Part shown: piece after piece, positions 52,844 through 61,415 of the stretch | Numbering within the stretch: the first letter of the stretch is position 1 | Layout of the letters: each line of letters opens with the position of its first letter | Origin: Noviluteimonas caseinilytica | GTDB lineage: Bacteria > Pseudomonadota > Gammaproteobacteria > Xanthomonadales > Xanthomonadaceae | Assembly (NCBI RefSeq): GCF_018406605.1 | Contig: NZ_AP024545.1 | Coordinates: 1,674,001-1,738,000 of the forward strand | DNA: 64,000 nucleotides | Direction of reading: 5' to 3' | Notes under the pieces: generated by a model | The model's database searches: none | What the model saw: the letters and a program-made list of their open reading frames with translations, nothing else | What the model was told of the DNA's origin: nothing | Program-made: the position numbers and the translations under genes

Positions 52844-54167
52844 CACACACGCCCCCGGCCCGCCGGCCGGCTGGCGCTGGGCGCCCGCCTGGGTGCTCGC
52901 CTTCGTCGCGTTGTGGCCCGCGCCCGGCTATGCCGAAGGCGTGATGTCGCTCGGTGCGATCGCGGCGATCGTGGTCCTGCTGGCCTCGCGTTTCCGCGGC
53001 GGCGCCGCGTTGCTCTCCGGTCCGGCGTGGGCGCTCACGAGCGTGTTGTTCTTCGCCTACTGGTTGCCCGAGGCGTTCTCGTCGATCGATGCGGTGGATC
53101 GCGCCCTCGCGTTGCGTGAATCCGCGTTCGACCTGCGCTACCTGCCGTTCCTGTGGCTCGTCGCCTCGGCGGTGGCGGATGCGCGCGGACGCCGCATCAC
53201 GTTCGGCGGGCTCGCCATCATCGTCGCCATCTGGACGATCGACGCCGTGCTGCAGGCCGTCTCTGGCACGAGTCCGCTGTTCTTCGGCATCGACACCATC
53301 AAGCACGCGATCAGCGGGCACGGCATGTGCACCGATGCGGAAGCGCTGGCGGTGGATCGCCTGAGCGGCATCCTCGGGCCGTGCAACCTCAAGTTCGGAC
53401 AGATGCTGGCGAGCATGTCGCCCTTCGCGCTGTATGCGGCCGCGCGTCGCTGGGGCGTGCCGGGGTGGTGCGTCGCCTCGGCGGTGGTCGGCGCGATCGT
53501 GTTGCTCGGTGGTGCGCGCGCGGCGTGGATTTCGTATGCGCTGGTGCTGCTGTGGTCGGGTTGGCGCCTGTTGGGTTGGAAGCGACTGCTCGCGGTGTTC
53601 GCGTTCGGCGCGATCGCGCTCGCGGCGCTCGGCTTGTTCGTGCCGCAGGTGGAAACGCGCTTGCAGCGCACGACGCAGCTGCTGGCCGCCGATGCGGGCG
53701 GCGTGGACAACGCCTTGTCCGGCCGCGGCCGCATCTGGTCCGCGGCGATGTGCATGTATCGCACGCACCCCATCAACGGCGTGGGGGCGCGCGGCTTCCG
53801 CGATGCGTTCAACGGCTGCGATGCAGAGGCGGGCAAGCTCGCGGCCTGGGGTGAAGGACCGGCATTGCACGCGCACCACTGGGTACTGGAAGTCGCCAGC
53901 GAAACCGGCACGATCGGCCTGGTGTTGTGGCTGGCCGGCATCGCGCTGGGATGGCGCGCGTGGCGCTATGCGAGCGAAACGGCGCGCGATCGCGCACGGC
54001 CGGCGATGCTCGCGCTCGTCGTCACGTTGTTCCCGTTCAACACGCACCTGGCGTTCTATTCGACGTTCTGGGGCGGGCTGGCGCTGATGCTGGCCGCGCT
54101 GTACGCGGGCAGCCTGCTGTCGCGCGACCCCGAACCCGCGGCGGCCCCCGCGGCTGCGGCTGCATGA
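52818..54167 (+). CDS. O-antigen ligase-like polymerase/ligase (Wzy/WaaL family)
   Basis: 449 residues with about ten membrane helices. A large periplasmic loop (about 230-330) carries GGVDNALSGRGRIWSAAMCMYRTHP and HAHHWVLEVASETG, features of the WaaL/Wzy O-antigen ligase family. It would join O-antigen to lipid A core in the inner membrane or polymerise it; which cannot be told. It overlaps the GT4 gene and the GT2 gene start (ATGA). Confidence 0.85.
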   Translation: MQNSSTTADTHAPGPPAGWRWAPAWVLAFVALWPAPGYAEGVMSLGAIAAIVVLLASRFRGGAALLSGPAWALTSVLFFAYWLPEAFSSIDAVDRALALRESAFDLRYLPFLWLVASAVADARGRRITFGGLAIIVAIWTIDAVLQAVSGTSPLFFGIDTIKHAISGHGMCTDAEALAVDRLSGILGPCNLKFGQMLASMSPFALYAAARRWGVPGWCVASAVVGAIVLLGGARAAWISYALVLLWSGWRLLGWKRLLAVFAFGAIALAALGLFVPQVETRLQRTTQLLAADAGGVDNALSGRGRIWSAAMCMYRTHPINGVGARGFRDAFNGCDAEAGKLAAWGEGPALHAHHWVLEVASETGTIGLVLWLAGIALGWRAWRYASETARDRARPAMLALVVTLFPFNTHLAFYSTFWGGLALMLAALYAGSLLSRDPEPAAAPAAAAA

Positions 54168-54931
54168 GCACGCGGGCGCCGATCAGCGGCGTCGTCACCA
54201 CGTTCGACAACGCGGCGACGCTGGAAGCGTGCCTGGCGAGCCTGGCGTTCTGCGACGAACGCGTGGTGCTCGATTCCGGCTCCACCGATGCGACGCGCGA
54301 CATCGCCGAACGCTACGGCGCGCGCGTCTCCGTGCGCCCGTTCGAAGGCTATGGCCCGCAGAAACAACACGCGATCGACCTGGCCACGCACGATTGGGTG
54401 TTGCTGCTCGACGCGGACGAATCGCTGACCGACGCAGGCCGCGCGATGATCGAACGCACGCTGCAGGCGCCGCGCGCGGACGGCTATCGCCTGCCGCGCC
54501 AGGAATGGTTGTTCTGGCGCTGGTCGCACGCCGGCGCGCGGGCGAACTGGCAGTTGCGCCTGTTCCGCAAGTCGCGCGCGCGCATGAATACCGTGCCGGT
54601 GCACGCCGCGCCGACGCTCGACACGGGCGCGCCGCAGGACCTGGACGCCCCGTTCCGCCATTACGGCGAACCGCACCTGGCCGATCGCGTCGAGAAGGTG
54701 AACCGCTATTCCAGCGGCATGGTGGTGAACAAGCGCCGCAAGCCGATCCGCGGACTCGGGTTGCGCATCGTGCTGCAGCCCTACGTCGCCTTCCTCAAGC
54801 TGTACATCGGCAAGCGGTATTTCCTCAACGGCTGGGCGGGCTTCTTCGCCGCGCGCACGCATGCGTTCTACACCTTCCTCAAGTACGCGAAGGTGCTGGA
54901 AGCGCAACGCGAACGCGATCAATCGCCGTAG
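54164..54931 (+). CDS. GT2-family glycosyltransferase (LPS core, WaaE-like)
   Basis: 255 residues. GT-A fold: ISGVVTTFDNAATLEACLASLAFCDERVVLDSGSTDAT with DDSGSTD-type opening, LLLDADESLT (DxD motif), and HAAPTL/FRHYGEP, as in WaaE/KdtX-type core glycosyltransferases. Start ATG overlaps the preceding stop. The 3' end overlaps the convergent lpxL-type gene by 13 nt. Confidence 0.88.
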   Translation: MSTRAPISGVVTTFDNAATLEACLASLAFCDERVVLDSGSTDATRDIAERYGARVSVRPFEGYGPQKQHAIDLATHDWVLLLDADESLTDAGRAMIERTLQAPRADGYRLPRQEWLFWRWSHAGARANWQLRLFRKSRARMNTVPVHAAPTLDTGAPQDLDAPFRHYGEPHLADRVEKVNRYSSGMVVNKRRKPIRGLGLRIVLQPYVAFLKLYIGKRYFLNGWAGFFAARTHAFYTFLKYAKVLEAQRERDQSP

Positions 54932-55845
54932 GGCGAAGTGCCATCCGGCTGCCGCTTGAAGCGGCGATGGATCCACAGGTACTGGTCGGGCGCGACGCGC
55001 GCCATTGCTTCGATCGCCGCCATCACCGCGGCGGTATCCGCGACCGCGTCCTTCGACGGAATGCTTTCCAGTCCCGGCACGAGCCGCAACGTGTAACCGC
55101 CATCGGCGCGTCGCGCGTGCTGGAACGCCACGACCAACGCCCCCGACAGGCGCGCGAGCTGGTGCGTCGACGACAGGCTGTTCGCAGGCCGGCCGAAGAA
55201 GGGCACGTATACGCTTTCGCCGCGGCTCGGGTCCTGGTCCGGCGCGTACCACAGCACGCCGCCCTGCTTGAGGTGTTTCACCGCAGGGCGCAATTCCTGC
55301 TTGGTGAACATCGCGGCGGCGTAGCGCAGGCGGCCGCGCTTGACGGCCCATTCCATCGCCGGCTCGGCGTGTGGGCGATACATGCCGGCGAGCGGCACGT
55401 GGTCGCACATCAGGCGGCCGCAGATTTCCAGCGTGGTGAAGTGGCCCGACACGACGATGATGCCGCGGCCGCTCGCACGCGCGGCCGCGATCAGGTCGAG
55501 GCCTTCGACGACCAGGCCGTGGCGCATCGGATCCACCGAGCCCCACCACGCGCGCGCGAATTCGAACAGGCCGATGCCGAGCGCGGCGAAGTGTTCGCGC
55601 AACAGCGCTTCGCGCGCGGCGGCGTCGAGTTCGGGGAAACATAGTTCAAGGTTCCGCGCAGCGATGCGGCGGCGCGCGGGCATCGCGACGCGGAGCAAGG
55701 CACCGAGGCCGCGGCCGAGCGCGCGCTGCAACGACCAGGGCAGGCGCGCGAGCGCGGCCATCGCACCGATGCCCAGCCACGTCGGCCAATGGCGCGAGCC
55801 CAGGGGCGGGCGATCGTGGTCCGTCGGGGCAGGCGCGGGCGTCAT
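54919..55845 (-). CDS. Lipid A acyltransferase, LpxL/HtrB family
   Basis: 308 residues. N-terminal membrane segment (GIGAMAALARLPWSLQRALG) and the acyltransferase motifs: GHFTTLE (H-x4-E), and GVLWYAPDQDPSRGESVYVPFFG. It transfers a secondary acyl chain from acyl-ACP to lipid A at the inner membrane. ATG 55845 was chosen; a longer frame exists without similarity. Convergent overlap with the GT2 gene; divergent from waaA, 43 bp away. Confidence 0.9.
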   Translation of the reverse strand: MTPAPAPTDHDRPPLGSRHWPTWLGIGAMAALARLPWSLQRALGRGLGALLRVAMPARRRIAARNLELCFPELDAAAREALLREHFAALGIGLFEFARAWWGSVDPMRHGLVVEGLDLIAAARASGRGIIVVSGHFTTLEICGRLMCDHVPLAGMYRPHAEPAMEWAVKRGRLRYAAAMFTKQELRPAVKHLKQGGVLWYAPDQDPSRGESVYVPFFGRPANSLSSTHQLARLSGALVVAFQHARRADGGYTLRLVPGLESIPSKDAVADTAAVMAAIEAMARVAPDQYLWIHRRFKRQPDGTSPYGD

Positions 55846-55888
55846 CGTCGCGATTCTACGGGGGTCCGCTGACAGGTATCCTCCCGTG

Positions 55889-57193
55889 ATGCGGACGGAC
55901 CCCTTCGAGCGCGTGCTGCGCGGCCTGTATTCGGCCGCGCTGTACCTGCTCCTTCCCATCACGGTGTACCACTTGATCTGGCGCGGCTTCCGCCAGGCCG
56001 AATACTTCCGCCGCTGGCCGGAGCGCTACGGGATGTACGGCAGCCCGGTCGACGACGATGCGCCGCGCGAAACGCTGTGGGTGCACGCGGTCTCGGTGGG
56101 CGAAGTGAATGCCGCCGCACCGCTGGTGAACGCGCTGCGCCGGTTGCACCCGGACCTGCCGTTGCTGGTCACCACGATCACGCCCACCGGCTCGGCGCGC
56201 GTGCGCGCGCTGTGGGGCGAGGACGTGCAGCACGTGTATCTGCCGTACGACCTGCCGGGCGCGGTGCGCCGCTTCTTCACGCATTTCCGCCCGCGCGCGG
56301 GCCTGGTGCTCGAAACCGAGTTGTGGCCCAACCTGCTGTTCGGCGCGCGCGAGCAAGGCGTGCCGACCTACATCCTCAATGCGCGGTTGTCGGAACGTTC
56401 GCTGCGCGGCTATCGCCTGCTCGCGCCGCTGGTGGGACGCGCGTTGCGCACGGTGCGGCGCGTGGGCGCGCAGTCGAAGGCGGATGCGGAACGCTTCGTG
56501 CAACTCGGCGCGCGCGAAGAGCAGGTGCAGGATCTCGGCAACCTCAAGTTCGATACGCCGGTGCCGGACAACCTCGCGGCCTTCGTCGCGCAGTTCCGCG
56601 AACGCCTGGGCACGCGCAATGCGTGGATCGCGGCGAGCACGCACGATGGCGAAGAAGCCGCGGTCGTCGCGATGCACCGCGCGCTGCGCGCGACGCACCC
56701 GGAGTTGTTGCTGGTGTGGGCGCCGCGGCATCCCGAACGGTTCCGCGCGGCGGTGGACCACGCGCATGCGGCGGGCTGGCGCGTCGCGACGCGGCGGCTC
56801 ACGCGCTGGCCGGGCGCGGACGACGATGTGTTCGTCGTCGATACGCTCGGGGAATTGATGGCGTTCTATGCGTGCGCGCAGGTGGCTTTCGTCGGCGGAA
56901 GCCTGCAGCCGATCGGCGGGCACAACCTGCTGGAGCCGGCGGCGGTGGGCACCGCGATGGTGACCGGGCCGCACCTGCACAACTTCACGGAGATCGCGCA
57001 TCGGCTCGAACAGGCGGGCGCCGTGCGGATCGTGCCGGATGCGGGTGCAGCGACCGTCGCGATCGGTGAATTGCTGGACGACGAAGCGGCGCGCGCGCGG
57101 ATGGTGGCGGCGGGCTATCGGCTGGTCGAAGAAGGGCGCGGTGCGCTGGCGCGGACGTTGGGGTTGATTGCGCCGGTGTTGCCGGCGGGGTGA
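55889..57193 (+). CDS. waaA: 3-deoxy-D-manno-octulosonic acid transferase WaaA (KdtA)
   Basis: 434 residues. Single N-terminal membrane anchor, then a GT-B transferase with VHAVSVGEVNAAAPLVNAL, ETELWPNLLF, AQSKADAERFVQLG, and VGGSLQPIGGHNLLEPAAVG. It adds Kdo to lipid IVA, an essential step of LPS synthesis. A preceding GTG at 55886 is an alternative start. Confidence 0.96.
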   Translation: MRTDPFERVLRGLYSAALYLLLPITVYHLIWRGFRQAEYFRRWPERYGMYGSPVDDDAPRETLWVHAVSVGEVNAAAPLVNALRRLHPDLPLLVTTITPTGSARVRALWGEDVQHVYLPYDLPGAVRRFFTHFRPRAGLVLETELWPNLLFGAREQGVPTYILNARLSERSLRGYRLLAPLVGRALRTVRRVGAQSKADAERFVQLGAREEQVQDLGNLKFDTPVPDNLAAFVAQFRERLGTRNAWIAASTHDGEEAAVVAMHRALRATHPELLLVWAPRHPERFRAAVDHAHAAGWRVATRRLTRWPGADDDVFVVDTLGELMAFYACAQVAFVGGSLQPIGGHNLLEPAAVGTAMVTGPHLHNFTEIAHRLEQAGAVRIVPDAGAATVAIGELLDDEAARARMVAAGYRLVEEGRGALARTLGLIAPVLPAG

Positions 57194-57209
57194 AGCGTCC
57201 TTACCCCAA

Positions 57210-57233
57210 CCCCTCTCCCTGGCGGGAGAGGGG
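57210..57233. repeat. REP-like hairpin between waaA and tolC
   Basis: Ten-bp arms CCCCTCTCCC and GGGAGAGGGG with a 4-nt TGGC loop, between convergent waaA and tolC. Such CCCCTCTCCC dyads are dispersed in xanthomonad intergenic regions; here it probably also ends transcription from both sides. Confidence 0.65.
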
Positions 57234-57250
57234 CTCGAAGCAAAAGCGGG

Positions 57251-58651
57251 TTACTGCGCGCCGTTGGTCGGTGCGATCGCCGCGATGTCGACCGTCAGCA
57301 GGCGATTGATGTCCTGCACGTCATCGACGTCGAGCGTGCCGGCGGCCTGCTCGAGGTTGAGGCGGCTCTGCAGGAAGTTGTAGCGCGACAGCGCGTAGGC
57401 CTGCTGCGCCTGGAACAGGTTGCGCTGGTTGATCAGCACGTCGAGCACGGTGCGCGTGCCCACTTCCAGGCCGACCTGCGAGGCTTCGTACGCGGCGCGG
57501 GCCGAGACCAGCGCGAGGCGGCGTGCTTCGACTTCGCTCACGCCCGCCACGACCACCTGGTAGGCATTGCGCGTGTTGCGCTCGAGCGCGCGGCGCTGCT
57601 GTTCCAGTTCGTCCTGGCGCACGTCGCGCGTGTACAGCGCCTGGCGCACGCCGGACTGCGTCGCGCCGCCGGCGAAGATCGGCACGCGCAAGGTCAGGCC
57701 GAGGCTGCGCGAGTCGTTGCGGTTCTCGAAATCGGTGGTGAGGTTGGTCAGCGTGTCGGACGAGGAACCATCCGTGCGGCTGCTGCCGTAATTGCCCGAC
57801 AGGTACAGCGTGGGGTAGTGGCCCGCGCGCGCCGTGCTGATGTCTTCCTCGGCCGACTTGACCTGGTATTCCTTGGCCTTCAGTGCGGGATTGTTGTCCA
57901 TTGCCATCTGCACCCACTGGTCGGCGCCGGTGGAGGCGGGCAGCTGCGGCTGGAAGTCTTCCGGCAGGCCCTTCACGCGTTCGATCGGCTTGCCGGTGAT
58001 TTCGGCGAGCGCCTGGTAGGCGTCTTCGACCTGGTTGCGCACGGTGATCGTGTTGGCGCGCGCCGAGTCGTACTGCGCGCGCGCTTCGTGCACGTCGGTG
58101 ATGGGCGCCAGGCCCACTTCCAGGCGCTTGCTGGCGAAGTCGAACTGCTTCTTCAGCGCGGTTTCCGAGGCTTCCGCCGCGGCCAGGGTCTCGACCTGCA
58201 CGAGTACGTTGAAGTACGCGGCCGAGGTGCGCGTGACGAGCGAGTCGCCCGCCGATTCCACCTGGTAGTCGCTGGCTTCGCTGAGCAGGTTGGCGCTGCG
58301 CAGGCGCGTGATGTTGCTGTGGTCGTAGACCATCTGCGACAGGTTCACGCCGTACTGCTTGTTGGTGTTGTCGTTGGTGCCTTCGCTCGGCACGATCGCG
58401 CTGCCGAACGCCTGCGAACCGGAACTGTCGTTCTTGGTGCGGGTGATCGAGGCGCTGCCGTTCAACTGCGGGAGCAGCGCGGCGCGTGCCTGCACCGAGC
58501 CTTCCTTGGTGACGAGGCGGCTGGATTCGGCGGCGGAGAACTGCGGGTCGCCGGCGCGTGCCAGCTCGTAGGTCTGCAGCAGGTCTTCGGCGTGCGCCGC
58601 CATGGGCGCGATGGCGAAGGCGAGGGCCAGGACGAGGGGACGGCGGCTCAT
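57251..58651 (-). CDS. tolC: TolC-family outer membrane efflux channel
   Basis: 466 residues. Signal peptide (LVLALAFAIAPMAAHA) followed by two outer-membrane-factor halves with long helices: AYFNVLVQVETLAAAEASETAL, LEVGLAPITDVHEARAQYD, SQVGLEVGTRTVLDVLINQRNLFQAQQAY. It forms the trimeric exit duct for RND and other pumps. AAGGAA precedes the ATG. Divergent pairing with pcm's end; likely partner for the RND pump at the right edge. Confidence 0.95.
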   Translation of the reverse strand: MSRRPLVLALAFAIAPMAAHAEDLLQTYELARAGDPQFSAAESSRLVTKEGSVQARAALLPQLNGSASITRTKNDSSGSQAFGSAIVPSEGTNDNTNKQYGVNLSQMVYDHSNITRLRSANLLSEASDYQVESAGDSLVTRTSAAYFNVLVQVETLAAAEASETALKKQFDFASKRLEVGLAPITDVHEARAQYDSARANTITVRNQVEDAYQALAEITGKPIERVKGLPEDFQPQLPASTGADQWVQMAMDNNPALKAKEYQVKSAEEDISTARAGHYPTLYLSGNYGSSRTDGSSSDTLTNLTTDFENRNDSRSLGLTLRVPIFAGGATQSGVRQALYTRDVRQDELEQQRRALERNTRNAYQVVVAGVSEVEARRLALVSARAAYEASQVGLEVGTRTVLDVLINQRNLFQAQQAYALSRYNFLQSRLNLEQAAGTLDVDDVQDINRLLTVDIAAIAPTNGAQ

Positions 58652-58690
58652 GCAGGTTCCTTCCGGATTCAAATGGGGACGAGGGGGAGT

Positions 58691-59347
58691 TTAGAAATCG
58701 AACTTGGCGACGGGCGCAGCGCCCGCCAGGTAATTCAGGTCGGTCTCGAACAACGATTCGATACCGGGACCGTTGACATCGTTGCGCACCAGCACCGCTT
58801 CCATCGCGGGTGCGACGCCGCGCACGACGAACAGGCGGCCGCCGGGGCGGAGCCATTGCAGGAAACGCGGCGGGATCGCCTCGACGGCGCCGGTGACGCA
58901 GATCGCGTCGTAGCGGCGGTCGGTGTCCCACGAGAACGCATCGGCGGCCTCGATCCGGACGTTGCCGCCCAGGCCCATGGTGTCCAGGCGCGCGCGGGCG
59001 GCGTCGGCGAATTCGGCGTGCAGCTCGATGCTGTGCACTTCGCGCGCGAGGCGGCCGAGGCATGCCGTGAGGAATCCGCTGCCCGTGCCGATCTCCAGCA
59101 CGTCTTCCCCGGCCTGCACGTCGAGCGCCTGCAGCACGCGGCCTTCGACGACGGGCTTCATCATCGATTCGCCGTGGCCGAGCGGGAGCGCGGCATCGGC
59201 ATAGGCCAGCGCGCGATGCGCGGACGGCACGAACGCATCGCGCGGCACCATCACCAACGCATCGAGCACGCGCGCATCGAGGACGTCCCACGGGCGAACC
59301 TGTTGTTCGACCATGGTCTCGCGGGCTTTGGCGTAATCGATCGTCAT
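58691..59347 (-). CDS. pcm: Protein-L-isoaspartate O-methyltransferase-like protein
   Basis: 218 residues. Rossmann methyltransferase with SAM motif LEIGTGSGFLTACLGRL and the PIMT-type N-terminus MVEQQVRPWDVLDARVLDAL. It resembles the protein-repair methyltransferase Pcm that acts on isoaspartyl residues; the family branch next to tolC in xanthomonads differs from E. coli Pcm, so the substrate is less certain. It lies 39 nt upstream of tolC on the same strand. Confidence 0.85.
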   Translation of the reverse strand: MTIDYAKARETMVEQQVRPWDVLDARVLDALVMVPRDAFVPSAHRALAYADAALPLGHGESMMKPVVEGRVLQALDVQAGEDVLEIGTGSGFLTACLGRLAREVHSIELHAEFADAARARLDTMGLGGNVRIEAADAFSWDTDRRYDAICVTGAVEAIPPRFLQWLRPGGRLFVVRGVAPAMEAVLVRNDVNGPGIESLFETDLNYLAGAAPVAKFDF

Positions 59348-59465
59348 GATTGGGGTCTCGCGCGGAAAACCGGGAATTCTACGCCCAGGCGGGTCGCGTT
59401 CCGGAGGGACAGCATCGCTGTGGTAGCACACCCGTACTGAGTGCCGGAAGTCAGGGCGACCATCG

Positions 59466-60149
59466 TCAGCGCCCCGTGCCGTAGCCGCGGAGGAACAGAT
59501 CCACGGCGGCTTCGAGCTGGGCTTCCACCTCGTGCGCGCGGACTTCCGTGCAGCAACCGAAGACCAGTTGCGCATGCAGTTCGCCCTTGGCCAGGCACAG
59601 GAACTGCGAGGCGGCGCGCGCCACGTCGTCGATGGCCAGCTCGCCGGTGGCGACATGGTGTTGCAGCACCACCGCCACGGCGTCCTGGATGCGTTGCGGG
59701 CCGGCTTCCCAGAACAGGCGCGGCATCGGCGTATCCAGGACCTGCGGGGTGCACAGGGTGCGGTGGCCCGCGAGCGCTTCGGGGCCGCAGATCATCCCGA
59801 AGAAGGCGCGCGCGATCTGCAGCAGGCCTTCGCGCAGGGGTGCGGCGTCGGCGGCGGCGAACAGGGAATCGGGCAACTGCTGTTCGCAGTGCGCCTGCAC
59901 GGCCGCGGCGAACAGCGCTTCCTTGTCGCCGAAGTGGCTGTAGACGGTGAGCTTGGAGACGCCGGCCTCGGCCGCGATCTGGTCCATCGACACGCCCGTG
60001 AAGCCCAGCGTGGTGAACAAGCGCTTGGCCGTTTCGAGGATCGCCGCGCGCTTGCCGAGGTCCTTGGGCCGGCCCGGACCCGTGGGCCGCGGCTTTGTCG
60101 CGGCTTCGGCAGGGGTAACGGCTGGCGTTGGCGCGGAACGATCTGGCAT
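59466..60149 (-). CDS. TetR/AcrR-family transcriptional repressor
   Basis: 227 residues. Pro/Ala-rich N-terminal 28 residues, then a TetR helix-turn-helix (ILETAKRLFTTLGFTGVSMDQIAAEAGVSKLTVYSHF) and a ligand-binding C-terminal domain with C-terminal AefR/TetR_C-like segment. It is divergent from the RND adaptor gene, 92 bp away, and most likely represses it until an inducer binds. Confidence 0.9.
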   Translation of the reverse strand: MPDRSAPTPAVTPAEAATKPRPTGPGRPKDLGKRAAILETAKRLFTTLGFTGVSMDQIAAEAGVSKLTVYSHFGDKEALFAAAVQAHCEQQLPDSLFAAADAAPLREGLLQIARAFFGMICGPEALAGHRTLCTPQVLDTPMPRLFWEAGPQRIQDAVAVVLQHHVATGELAIDDVARAASQFLCLAKGELHAQLVFGCCTEVRAHEVEAQLEAAVDLFLRGYGTGR

Positions 60150-60203
60150 GGCGGCGGACTATAAAGGAAATACTGGACTGCGGGGTTTGCTATTTCTTAC
60201 TCT

Positions 60204-60213
60204 ACCGGCCGGT
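60204..60213. promoter_or_regulatory. Palindrome in the TetR/RND intergenic region
   Basis: ACCGGCCGGT, a perfect 10-bp palindrome between the divergent TetR and RND adaptor genes, similar in style to TetR-family operators. AT-rich TATAAAGGAAAT nearby may belong to a promoter. Candidate operator, not proven. Confidence 0.45.
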
Positions 60214-60241
60214 CCACTAATTGCCGTCGAGAGAGTCCCCC

Positions 60242-61414
60242 ATGGAGACGCAGCGCAGGATGCCGCAGGCCCCCCCCACGGATCGCCTATTTTTGCGCCG
60301 CGCGCGCCATGCGGGGGTCGTCGCGGTGCTGGTCCTGCTGGCCGCGTGCGGGAAGGACGAGGCGGCCACCGAGGTCCCGCGCCCGGTCCTCGTGGTCCAT
60401 CCGGGGCATGACGCCGCGCCGTCGCTGTCGGCCTTCGCCGGCGAAGTGCGGGCACGCGAAGAAAGCACCTTGTCGTTCCGCGTGGGCGGGCAACTGGTGA
60501 AGCGCTTCGTCGATGCGGGCGACAGCGTGCGTCGCGGGCAGGTCCTCGCCGAACTCGATCCGGGCGACCTGCGCTTGCAGGTGCAATCGGCGCAGGCGCA
60601 ACTGGCCGCGGCCAATGCCGAACTCGCGCGCACGGCCTCCGATCGCAAGCGCTACGCCACGCTCGCCGACCAGCAACTCGTCAGCCGCTCCACGCTGGAT
60701 GCACAGAACGCCGCCTATGCCGCCGCCGAAGGGCAGGCGCGTGCAGCGCGCGCGCAACTCGACGTGGCGCGCAACCAGGCCGACTACACGCAACTGCGCG
60801 CGCCGCGCGACGGCGTGATCGCGACGCGCAGCGCGGAAGCGGGGCAGACGGTGACGTCGGGCCAGGTTGTCTACACGCTGGCGGGCGATGCGGGGCGCGA
60901 AGTCGCGATCGCGTTGCCGGAATCGCGCATCCGCGATTTCGCGGTCGGCCAACCCGTGCTCGTCGAATTGTGGAGCGCGCCGGGCGAACGCTTGCCGGGC
61001 CGCATCCGCGAGATTTCCGCCGCCGCCGATCCGCAGGCGCGCACGTATGCCGCGCGCATCGCGCTCGATGCCGCTGCGGCGAAGGCCGTCGACCTCGGGC
61101 AGAGCGCGCGCGTCTACGTGCCCGGTGCAGCGAAGGCCGGGGACTCGACGTTGCGCCTGCCGTTGTCGGCCTTGCAGCGCGGCGCGAACGGCACGGCTTC
61201 GGTCTGGGTGGTGAAGCCCGACACGCACACGCTGGCGCTGGTGCCCGTGCGCGCGGGTGCGTACGGCGAAGACACGGTGCCGGTGCTGTCGGGCGTGCGC
61301 GCAACCGATTGGGTCGTCGCCGCGGGAGGACACCTGTTGCGCGAAGGGCAGAAGGTCGCGCCCGTCGACCGCGACAACCGCCCCGTCGCGCTCGCGCCTG
61401 CCGCGGCCCGCTGA
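60242..61414 (+). CDS. RND efflux pump periplasmic adaptor (lipoprotein)
   Basis: 390 residues. Signal with lipobox LAAC (lipidated Cys after VLVLLAA), then adaptor domains: FRVGGQLVKRFVDAGDSVRRGQVLAELDP (lipoyl half), a helical hairpin with AQLAAANAELARTASDR, APRDGVIATRSAEAGQ, and a beta-barrel/membrane-proximal part. It links the RND pump to TolC. ATG 60242 was chosen over GTG/ATG sites at 60221. It precedes the pump gene, whose ATG is 1 nt after this stop. Confidence 0.92.
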   Translation: METQRRMPQAPPTDRLFLRRARHAGVVAVLVLLAACGKDEAATEVPRPVLVVHPGHDAAPSLSAFAGEVRAREESTLSFRVGGQLVKRFVDAGDSVRRGQVLAELDPGDLRLQVQSAQAQLAAANAELARTASDRKRYATLADQQLVSRSTLDAQNAAYAAAEGQARAARAQLDVARNQADYTQLRAPRDGVIATRSAEAGQTVTSGQVVYTLAGDAGREVAIALPESRIRDFAVGQPVLVELWSAPGERLPGRIREISAAADPQARTYAARIALDAAAAKAVDLGQSARVYVPGAAKAGDSTLRLPLSALQRGANGTASVWVVKPDTHTLALVPVRAGAYGEDTVPVLSGVRATDWVVAAGGHLLREGQKVAPVDRDNRPVALAPAAAR

Positions 61415-61415
61415 C

